A DNA stretch of 64,000 bases from Actinoplanes derwentensis. GTDB taxonomy: Bacteria; Actinomycetota; Actinomycetes; Mycobacteriales; Micromonosporaceae. The notes under the pieces were generated by a model. That model saw only the letters and a program-made list of their open reading frames with translations, had not been told where the DNA came from and did not search any database. Below are positions 57,443 through 64,000 of this stretch, one piece after another (within the stretch, counting starts at the first letter, position 1; the number at the start of each line of letters is the position of its first letter). The position numbers and the translations under genes are program-made. Where the stretch lies: contig NZ_LT629758.1 in assembly GCF_900104725.1 (NCBI RefSeq), positions 1,054,001 to 1,118,000 on the forward strand, read 5' to 3'.

Positions 57443-59089
57443 CTACCGCAGGCAGGCGTCCGGGAGCAGGAACCAGCGGAGCCTCTCGAAGGCCGGTGGC
57501 AGGTTCAGGCGGGTGCCGTCGCTGGGGCAGGTACGGGCCGCGAGCAGGGTGCGGGCCTCGGCCAGGTAGCCGGCCAGGGCGTCCTCGCCGGTGCGGGCGG
57601 CCGGGACCGGGGGAGCGGTGACCGTGCCGTCGGCGTTCAGGTGCAGGTCGGCCAGCCGGATCGGCGGCGGGGTGTGCCGCAGATGGGTCCAGCGGCCGGT
57701 GTGCGGGTCGAACCGGTAGTCGGGCAGCAGCCGCGCGCCGTACCGGGCGGCCAGCAGCACCGCCTCGATCAGATAATCCGCGACCGTGTCGGTGATGAAG
57801 TAGTTCAGGTTGAGGCGGCTCCAGCCTGGTTTGATGCCCTCCCAGCCGTCGATGATCTCGCCCCGGAACTCGCGGGAGTGGGCCTCGTCGATGCCGAGGA
57901 GGCGGTGGCCGTAGGGGCCCGCGCATGAGCATCCGCTGCGCGCCTGGATGCCGAACAGGTCGTTGAGCAGCGCGGCGACGTAGTTGTGGTGCAGGTGGCG
58001 GTGACCGGCCCGGATCTGGAACGAGATGATCGACAGGCGGTGGGCGTCCAGGTCGCCGAGGATCTCGATGGCCGGTTCGGTCGCCCACCGGGTCCGGGCG
58101 CGCTGCCACAGTTCCTGTTCACGTTCCTCGATCACCGCGGTGCCGACCGCCTCCTTCACCGCGAAGACCAGTCCGGCCCGGATCGATTCGACGATCGCGG
58201 GGGTGCCGCCCTCCTCACGGGCGACCGGGTCGGTCAGGTAGCGGTGCCCGCCCGGGTCGACGTAGGCGACGGTGCCGCCGCCGGGCACCACCGGCACCGG
58301 GTTGGTCATCAGCCGGCGGTGCACGACGAGCACGCCGGGGGTCTGCGGGCCGCCGGGGAACTTGTGCGGGGACAGGAAGATCGCGTCCTTGCCGTCCATG
58401 GTGATCGGCACGTACGGCCCGGCCGCGGCATAGTCCCAGATCGACACCGCACCGTGTTCCCGCAGCAGGCGGCAGACTTCGACGGTGTCCGTACGGATGC
58501 CGGTCACGTTGGAGGCCGCCGAGAAACTGCCGAGACGCAAGGGCCGATCGCGGTACGCGACCAGAGCCGCCCGCAGCACCCCGAGATCCACGTGGCCGGT
58601 GTGGTCGGCGTCGATCTCGACCACGTCGGCGATCGATTCCCGCCACGGCAGTTCGTTGGAGTGATGCTCGTACGGCCCGACGAACACCACCGGACGTTCG
58701 GAAGGTGGGATCCGGGCGCTCCACCCGTACCGCCGATCGAGGTTCTCCGGAATGCGCAGCCCGAGCAGACCGGCGAGCTTGGCCACCGCGGCCGTGGCCC
58801 CGGAACCACAGAAGATCACCACATGGTCGGGGCTCGCACCGGTGGCCCGGTGGATGATCCGGCGGGCCTCCTCGCGCAGTGCCCCGGTCTGGGCTCCGGT
58901 CGCGGACGCCTCGGTGTGGGTGTTGGCGTACCGGGGCAGGACGTGGTCGCGCAGGAAGTCCTCGACGAAGTCGAGTGCCTGGCCGGAGGCCGTGTAGTCG
59001 GCGTAGGTGATCCGGCGCGGCCCGAACGGCCCGTCCAGGGTCTGCCCGGTGCCGACGAGTCCGTCACGAACGCGATCCAGCATGCTCAT
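57443..59089 (-). CDS. Class-V-fold PLP-dependent aminotransferase/desulfurase-like enzyme
   Basis: A 548-residue PLP enzyme. ATG 59089 (MSMLDRVRDGLVG) is chosen over a TTG frame at 59137. The fold shows ITYADYTASGQALDFVEDFL, ANTHTEASATGAQTG, the Schiff-base Lys in LSPHKFPGGPQTPG, and the late Cys motif ARSGCSCAGPYGHRLLG that marks this large SufS/NifS-related subgroup. The C-terminal region (PDYRFDPHTGRWTHLRHTPP) is an extra domain of about 100 residues. Members may use cysteine or related amino acids; the reaction is not known. It lies 90 nt downstream of the chemoreceptor gene. Confidence 0.85.
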   Translation of the reverse strand: MSMLDRVRDGLVGTGQTLDGPFGPRRITYADYTASGQALDFVEDFLRDHVLPRYANTHTEASATGAQTGALREEARRIIHRATGASPDHVVIFCGSGATAAVAKLAGLLGLRIPENLDRRYGWSARIPPSERPVVFVGPYEHHSNELPWRESIADVVEIDADHTGHVDLGVLRAALVAYRDRPLRLGSFSAASNVTGIRTDTVEVCRLLREHGAVSIWDYAAAGPYVPITMDGKDAIFLSPHKFPGGPQTPGVLVVHRRLMTNPVPVVPGGGTVAYVDPGGHRYLTDPVAREEGGTPAIVESIRAGLVFAVKEAVGTAVIEEREQELWQRARTRWATEPAIEILGDLDAHRLSIISFQIRAGHRHLHHNYVAALLNDLFGIQARSGCSCAGPYGHRLLGIDEAHSREFRGEIIDGWEGIKPGWSRLNLNYFITDTVADYLIEAVLLAARYGARLLPDYRFDPHTGRWTHLRHTPPPIRLADLHLNADGTVTAPPVPAARTGEDALAGYLAEARTLLAARTCPSDGTRLNLPPAFERLRWFLLPDACLR

Positions 59090-59179
59090 GACCGGGGCCC
59101 CATTCGACGAAGTTCGATGGACCCCCAGTCTGCTCAACTCGTGACATGTATTCCAGGACTGTTTCGTGCGGATCCGGCG

Positions 59180-60766
59180 TCAGACCCGGAAACGGGCGAC
59201 CAATGTGGTCAGTTCCGATGACATCCGGGCCAGTTCGGCGATCGCCTGCTGCGTCTCGGCGACGCCCAGGCTGGTGTTCTGGGCCGCCTGGGCCACGCCG
59301 GTGATGCTGCGGGAGATGTCGCCGGTGCCGGAGGCCGCCTCGCTGACGCTGCGGTTCATCTCCGCGGTCGTCGCGGTCTGTTCCTCGACGGCCGAGGCGA
59401 TCGTCGTCTGGAAGTCGCTGATCCGGCCGATGACCTCGGAGATCTGTTCGATCGCGGTGACCGCCCCGGCGGTGTCGCTCTGGATCGTCTCGACCCGTCG
59501 CGAGATGTCCTCGGTGGCTCGGGCGGTCTCCTGCGCCAGGTCCTTGACCTCGGAGGCCACCACGGCGAAACCTTTGCCGAGTTCCCCGGCGCGCGCCGCT
59601 TCGATGGTGGCGTTCAGGGCCAGCAGGTTGGTCTGCTCGGCGATCGCGGTGATCGTCTTGATCACGTTGCCGATCTCGGCGGACGAGTCGCCCAGCTTGT
59701 TCATGGTCGCCGACGTGGTCGCGGCGAGGCTGACGGCTTCGGCCGCCACCTGAGCCGCCTCGCTGGCGTTCTGCGAGATCTCCCGGATCGACGCGCCCAT
59801 CTCCTCACTGCCGGCCGACACCGTGTCGACACTGCGGGAGATCTCCTCGGCCGCGCTGGACACCGCTACCGACTGCTGCGAGGCCTCCTGCGCCGATCCG
59901 GCGATCTGGGCGGCGGTGCTGGTCATCTCCTCCGCGGCCCCGGCCAGCGACAGCGCCGAACTCTCGATGGTCCGCACCGCGTCCCGCAGCGACTCGGTGG
60001 CCAGGTCCAGGGCACGGCCCATCCGGCCGGTCTCGTCGTCGCTGGTCAGCCCGGTGCGGTGGGTGAGGTCGCCGGCGGCCAGGGCCTCGGCCACGTCCTG
60101 GACCGTACCCAGCGACTTCACGATCCGGGTCGCCACCCAGTAGCCCAGGCCCAGGGCGGCGATCAAACCCACGATCAAGATCACCAGCTGGGTCGTACGG
60201 CTGGACTCGTACTCGGATTTGGCGAACGCCGCATTCTTGGCCGCGTCCGCGGTCTCGGCCTGGTCCAGTTCGGCGAGGTCCGCGGCCATCGCCTCGACGA
60301 GCGGCGCCACCTCAGCATCCCGGATCTTCGACCAGGTGGCGAGCTGGTTGGCCGCTCCCGCGGGCAGCAGCTCCTCCTTGGCGACGGTGACGTACTCCTG
60401 CCACTGGGCCTCGAGATGCTCGAGCGTGTCCATGTTGCCGGCCGGGAGACTGTTCCGGTAGGCCGTGAACGCGGTGGCGACCGTCTCCAGGTCGGTGTTG
60501 AACGCCTCGGTGTACTTGGTCGTGCCGGCCTGGTCCGGCGACAGCGCCTGGTTCGTCAGGTCGACCCGTGCCTGGTTGACCGCCGATTTGATCTGGCCGA
60601 CCGCCTTGATACTGGTGATGTTGCTCTCCGAGATCAGGTTCGCGGTCTCGCTGCTGTTGGCGAGCGCGATCAGCCCGAAGACGCCGACGATCACGGCCAC
60701 CGTCGCGGCGACCGCGATCGCACCGAGAATCTTGATCCGGACACTGAGGTCGGCGAATGACGGCAC
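59180..60766 (-). CDS. Methyl-accepting chemotaxis protein
   Basis: A 528-residue receptor. It has a transmembrane helix at about 12-35, an extracellular helical bundle of about 150 residues ([20 protein letters not shown]), a second helix at about 190-212, a HAMP domain ([20 protein letters not shown]) and the long cytoplasmic coiled coil. The CheA/CheW-contact hairpin is [20 protein letters not shown] then [20 protein letters not shown]. No CheR-binding pentapeptide is present. TACCTT lies exactly 6 nt before the GTG at 60766, so it appears leaderless. Its presence suggests a motile stage, as in zoosporic actinomycetes. No other chemotaxis gene is in the window. Confidence 0.9.
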   Translation of the reverse strand: MPSFADLSVRIKILGAIAVAATVAVIVGVFGLIALANSSETANLISESNITSIKAVGQIKSAVNQARVDLTNQALSPDQAGTTKYTEAFNTDLETVATAFTAYRNSLPAGNMDTLEHLEAQWQEYVTVAKEELLPAGAANQLATWSKIRDAEVAPLVEAMAADLAELDQAETADAAKNAAFAKSEYESSRTTQLVILIVGLIAALGLGYWVATRIVKSLGTVQDVAEALAAGDLTHRTGLTSDDETGRMGRALDLATESLRDAVRTIESSALSLAGAAEEMTSTAAQIAGSAQEASQQSVAVSSAAEEISRSVDTVSAGSEEMGASIREISQNASEAAQVAAEAVSLAATTSATMNKLGDSSAEIGNVIKTITAIAEQTNLLALNATIEAARAGELGKGFAVVASEVKDLAQETARATEDISRRVETIQSDTAGAVTAIEQISEVIGRISDFQTTIASAVEEQTATTAEMNRSVSEAASGTGDISRSITGVAQAAQNTSLGVAETQQAIAELARMSSELTTLVARFRV

Positions 60767-60828
60767 GTGATCAAGGTAGGCCGCACCGGACGTTCATGCG
60801 GCCCACTTACCGGTTCCGCTCCCCGCTA

Positions 60829-61488
60829 TCAGGTGGGGCCGAGCATCGGCGCGTTGTCCACGTCGGCGAGCTGGCCCGCGACGTGCCGCCGCAGCGCCTC
60901 CCGGTAGTACCCCGCGAGGCTGGTGAGCTGCTGGATCTCGTCCAGTGCCGTGGCCCGGCGGACGGCCAGGCCGTCGAGCGCGTCCGCGTGCCGGCGCACC
61001 GCCTCGCTCTCGATGGCGGCGGCTCTCGCCTGGACCTCCTCGGCCAGCTGGCCGGCCCGGTCCCGGGCGTCGGCGATCAGGCCCTCGGACTCGCGCTGGG
61101 CGTCCCGCAGATGCTCGTCGGCGGTCCGCTGGGCCATCGCGAGTACCCGCAGGTTGCCCTCGCCGCTTCCCGGGCCGGGCCGGGGCCCGCCCTGATGCGC
61201 CCGATCCAGTTCGGCCCGCAGCTCCCGCGCGTTCTGCTCGGCGAAGTCCCGCTCCTGCTCCATCCGCTGCAGGTGGGCAGCCAGAGCACGGACCTCGTCG
61301 TAGTCGCCGGGCGGATCACCGTGCTGGACGGCCATGGTGCGGAGCGTGCCGTTCTCGGTGAGGAGCCGGGCCAGTTCCCGTTCGGCCTCGTCCAGGAAGG
61401 CGTCTACCTCCTCCTCCACATACGCACCGCGGCCGACGGCCGGCTTGGTGAAGGAGACGTTGTGAATGTCAGCGGGGGTGAGCGGCAT
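60829..61488 (-). CDS. DivIVA-domain protein
   Basis: A 219-residue coiled-coil protein. ATG 61488 follows AGGGAG and gives [20 protein letters not shown] then [20 protein letters not shown], the DivIVA membrane- and pole-binding start. The rest is predicted coiled coil ([40 protein letters not shown]). It is shorter than the polar-growth DivIVA (Wag31) and may be a paralogue guiding apical growth or septation. It lies 86 nt downstream of the GGDEF-EAL gene on the same strand. Confidence 0.87.
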   Translation of the reverse strand: MPLTPADIHNVSFTKPAVGRGAYVEEEVDAFLDEAERELARLLTENGTLRTMAVQHGDPPGDYDEVRALAAHLQRMEQERDFAEQNARELRAELDRAHQGGPRPGPGSGEGNLRVLAMAQRTADEHLRDAQRESEGLIADARDRAGQLAEEVQARAAAIESEAVRRHADALDGLAVRRATALDEIQQLTSLAGYYREALRRHVAGQLADVDNAPMLGPT

Positions 61489-61574
61489 GCTGCTCCCTAG
61501 GAGACACCGTCGCGAGTCGCACACGTTACGCGCATCCGCCCATGAACGGATCCCCCTAACAGGTCATCAGAGAG

Positions 61575-63872
61575 TCACGAGGCCGTCGCCATGTCGTGCA
61601 GCATGCTGGTGATCACGTCGGCGCCGACCGGCTTGGCGAACAGGTAACCCTGGCCGTAGGTGCAGCCCAGCCCGGTCAGCAGCGCCTGCTGGTCGGGCTG
61701 CTCGATGCCCTCGGCGACGGTCTGCAACCGCAGTGCCTTGCCCAGGCCGACCACCGCCTCGGCCAGCGCGGCGTCCTCCCGGTTGGCGGTGATGCCGTCG
61801 ACGAACGCCTTGTCGATCTTCAGGATGTCGATCGGGAACCGGCTCAGGTACGACAGCGACGAGTACCCGGTGCCGAAGTCGTCGATGGCCAGCCGCACAC
61901 CCAGCTCCCGCAGCCGGTGCAGGACCACCACTGTGGCGTCCACGTCCTCCATCAGCATCGACTCGGTGATCTCCAGAACCACCGTCTCCGGCGCGATCCC
62001 GGTCTCGGTCAGCACGTCGCGCACCGTGTCCAGCAGGTTCGGCTCCTGGAACTGGCGGGCCGACAGGTTGACACTGACCCGCATCGTGTCGGCGCCCGGG
62101 ATCTCCCGGTGCCAGCGGGCCATCTCCTGGCAGGCCACCCGCAGCACACCCGCGCCGAGCGGGACGATCAGGCCGGTACGTTCGGCGTGCGCGATGAACT
62201 CGTTCGGCCCCAGCAGGCCACGTTCCGGATGCTGCCAGCGGACCAGCGCCTCCACCCCGATCGGCCGGCCCGACGGCAGGTCCACGATCGGCTGGTAGAA
62301 CACCACGAACTCGTTGCGGTCCAGAGCCCGCTCCAGCTCGGAGCGGGCCTCGGCCTCGGCGACCGCGGCGGCGAACATCGAGTCCTCGTAGCTGACGGCC
62401 CGGTCCCGGCCGGCCTTCTTGGCCGCGTACATGGCCAGGTCGGCGTCCCGGATCAGCTCGTCGGTCAGATCGATGTCGCTGCTCTCGCCGGCTTTCACGG
62501 TGGCGATGCCGATGCTGGCGCTGCCGCCCAGGACGTTGCTCCCGATCCGGACCGGCTCGTGCACCGCTGCGAGCAGCCGCTGGGCCAGCGAGTGCAGGCC
62601 GATCTCGTCGAGGTCCTCGACCAGTACCGCGAACTCGTCGCCGCCGAGCCGGGCCAGCGTGTCGCCGGGCCGCACGGTGGCCGCCATCCGCCGGGCCTGG
62701 GCCAGCAGGAACTCGTCGCCGGTCAGGTGCCCCAAGGTGTCGTTGACCTTCTTGAAGTCGTCCAGGTCGATCAACAACAGCGAGACCCGCCCGGCGGTAC
62801 GGGTGTGCCTGCGCACCGCCGTACCGATCCGGTCGCGCAGCAGGGCCCGGTTCGGCAGCCCGGTGAGTGGGTCGGAGATCGCCTGCCGGTCCAGTTCGCC
62901 GCGCAGCGCCTTCTGCGTGCTGACGTCCCGGATCGTCAGGATGACCGCGCCGATCAGCGGGTCGTGCAGGTGATTGGTGCCGATCACCTCGACGTCGAGG
63001 TAGCCGCCGTCCCGATTGCGGCTGCGCGACTCGATCCGGCCGGTGTGCCGGGGCGGGCCGGCGATCAGCTCGCCGAGGAACCCGGCCACCCGTTCCTTCT
63101 CGTCCGGATGGATCATCGCGGTCAGGGCGTCCATGGTGAGTTCGCCGGATTCGTGGCCCAGCACCCGGCCGGACGACGAACTGACGTAGCCCACCCCGTC
63201 GGAGTTCACCGCCAGGATCGCGTCCGAACCGTTCTCCAGCAGGGCGGCCGTCCGGTACCCGACCTCGTCCCGCTGCTCCTGCTGCAACTGCCGGTTGTGA
63301 GTGGTGATCGCGCACAGCACGGTCACCACCGCCATGATGATCAGCAGCGACAGGTTCAGGTAGTTGTCGTGCGCGCCGTCCAGGGCCAGCACCGTCAGGA
63401 ACCCGGTGACGGCGGTCGCGCCGACCCAGAGACCGTCGCGGACACCGCAGGTGGTCGCCGCGGCCACCATGATGGCGAGCGCGCCGGCCGGGAACATCAC
63501 GGTGCCGTGCGGGTCGGCGACCGAGAACAGGGCGTGCGCGACGAGGGTCGCGATGTAGACGCCCGCCAGCATCGGCCGGATCTGTGGCCGCGCCGCCAGC
63601 TTCTCCAGCGGCAACCGGGTCGCGGCGGCGAGCACCAGCATCGACAGCCCCAGCGGCACCAGCGCCCAGCGCGTCTCGGCCGGCCAGTCGAAAGCGACCC
63701 GCACCAGGCCCATCGCGGTCAGCGCCGTGAAGATCCACAGGTTGTGCCGGATCTGGCGGGCCAGGTGCCCGTGCTCCCGCGACTCGAAGTTCGCCCAGCG
63801 TTTCACGGGGCCTTGCATCGGCGCGGACGCCACCGATCTGAGCCCCCGCCGGGGTCCGAAACGCCTGATCAT
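61575..63872 (-). CDS. Membrane PAS-GGDEF-EAL cyclic di-GMP protein
   Basis: A 765-residue bifunctional-type protein. About six transmembrane helices fill residues 45-205. A PAS domain (about 215-330; LENGSDAILAVNSDGVGYVS) follows. The GGDEF domain has SDPLTGLPNRALLRDRI, DLDDFKKVNDTLGH and ARLGGDEFAVLV, with an RxxD site (RPGD) 5 residues before the loop. The EAL domain has GVEALVRWQHPERGLL, NLSARQF, DDFGTGYSSLSYL and AEGIEQPDQQ, all metal-binding residues intact. It may make or break cyclic di-GMP. ATG 63872 is the longest start; ATG 63818 is an alternative. Confidence 0.9.
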   Translation of the reverse strand: MIRRFGPRRGLRSVASAPMQGPVKRWANFESREHGHLARQIRHNLWIFTALTAMGLVRVAFDWPAETRWALVPLGLSMLVLAAATRLPLEKLAARPQIRPMLAGVYIATLVAHALFSVADPHGTVMFPAGALAIMVAAATTCGVRDGLWVGATAVTGFLTVLALDGAHDNYLNLSLLIIMAVVTVLCAITTHNRQLQQEQRDEVGYRTAALLENGSDAILAVNSDGVGYVSSSSGRVLGHESGELTMDALTAMIHPDEKERVAGFLGELIAGPPRHTGRIESRSRNRDGGYLDVEVIGTNHLHDPLIGAVILTIRDVSTQKALRGELDRQAISDPLTGLPNRALLRDRIGTAVRRHTRTAGRVSLLLIDLDDFKKVNDTLGHLTGDEFLLAQARRMAATVRPGDTLARLGGDEFAVLVEDLDEIGLHSLAQRLLAAVHEPVRIGSNVLGGSASIGIATVKAGESSDIDLTDELIRDADLAMYAAKKAGRDRAVSYEDSMFAAAVAEAEARSELERALDRNEFVVFYQPIVDLPSGRPIGVEALVRWQHPERGLLGPNEFIAHAERTGLIVPLGAGVLRVACQEMARWHREIPGADTMRVSVNLSARQFQEPNLLDTVRDVLTETGIAPETVVLEITESMLMEDVDATVVVLHRLRELGVRLAIDDFGTGYSSLSYLSRFPIDILKIDKAFVDGITANREDAALAEAVVGLGKALRLQTVAEGIEQPDQQALLTGLGCTYGQGYLFAKPVGADVITSMLHDMATAS

Positions 63873-63888
63873 TCGCGGTCTGCAGGCG

Positions 63889-63900
63889 TAAAGTCAGTCC
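63889..63900 (+). promoter_or_regulatory. Leaderless promoter -10 (TAAAGT) of the edge gene
   Basis: TAAAGT at 63889-63894 is followed by 6 nt and the GTG at 63901. Confidence 0.5.
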
Positions 63901-64000
63901 GTGGGTCGTCGCCCGGGTCGCTCATCGGTGGCGTTGCTGGCGGTGTTCCTCATCAGTCTGACCAGCACCGTCTCGGTGGTTGCCGCCCTGCGGCGCGGGG
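63901..64000 (+). CDS. Start of an exported or membrane protein, cut by the window end
   Basis: 33 codons from GTG 63901: MGRRPGRSSVALLAVFLISL then TSTVSVVAALRRG. A basic start followed by one hydrophobic stretch indicates a signal peptide or membrane anchor. The rest lies outside the window, so no product is assigned. It is divergent from the GGDEF-EAL gene. Confidence 0.6.
   Translation, partial: MGRRPGRSSVALLAVFLISLTSTVSVVAALRRG

Overview
The window is about 70% GC DNA with dense, strand-mixed genes, many GTG/TTG starts, AfsR/SARP regulators, DivIVA, several secreted proteins, a chemotaxis receptor and three GGDEF proteins. This fits a filamentous, probably motile-spored actinomycete such as Actinoplanes or a relative in the Micromonosporaceae. 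The genus is inferred from gene content only.

Layout. 1-8.0 kb is a sugar locus: an ABC permease and its lipoprotein binding protein on the minus strand, divergent from an overlapping ROK regulator / sugar kinase / LacZ-type beta-galactosidase / MFS operon. 8.0-9.4 kb holds little recognisable coding sequence. 9.4-16.8 kb has a lone FAD-binding subunit, a SARP regulator divergent from a secreted FG-GAP protein, and a TPR-GGDEF protein. 16.9-22.8 kb is the most notable locus: a single-module NRPS with membrane and hexapeptide C-terminal domains (Pls/PosA type, whose hand-read substrate code resembles lysine), translationally coupled to a short M1 zinc aminopeptidase. 22.9-29.9 kb contains two broken tandem paralogues, a secretory lipase, a STAS protein, a 949-residue protein predicted to repair RNA (MJ1316/DUF504, EEP, 2H and nucleotidyltransferase domains) and a CAP protein. 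29.8-40.1 kb has three MarR genes or divergons with visible operators, an APH/ASCH pair, a WD40 membrane protein, a LURP-one protein and an ene-reductase cluster. 40.2-45.1 kb is one 1631-residue kinase / AAA / helical / GAF / GGDEF protein. 45.1-54.3 kb has a MarR/NmrA divergon with a double palindrome, a sigma-factor relic, an M15 peptidase, an SDR, a second SARP next to a second FQQRPSQGWG protein, and a coupled pair of unknown secreted proteins. 54.6-64 kb has a two-component system, a CPBP protease, a PLP enzyme, a chemoreceptor, DivIVA, a GGDEF-EAL protein and the start of a gene cut by the window end.

Cross-cutting signals. Many genes show a -10-like hexamer (nAnnnT, mostly TAnnnT) exactly 6 nt before the start codon, which indicates widespread leaderless transcription. 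A near-identical repeat of about 129 bp occurs 25 kb apart (29302 and 54532), and each copy carries such a promoter. SARP genes sit next to FQQRPSQGWG-motif secreted proteins twice. Several gene relics (SDR tail, sigma factor, secreted-protein tail, truncated paralogues) show local decay. I found no tRNA, rRNA, CRISPR array or intact insertion sequence.
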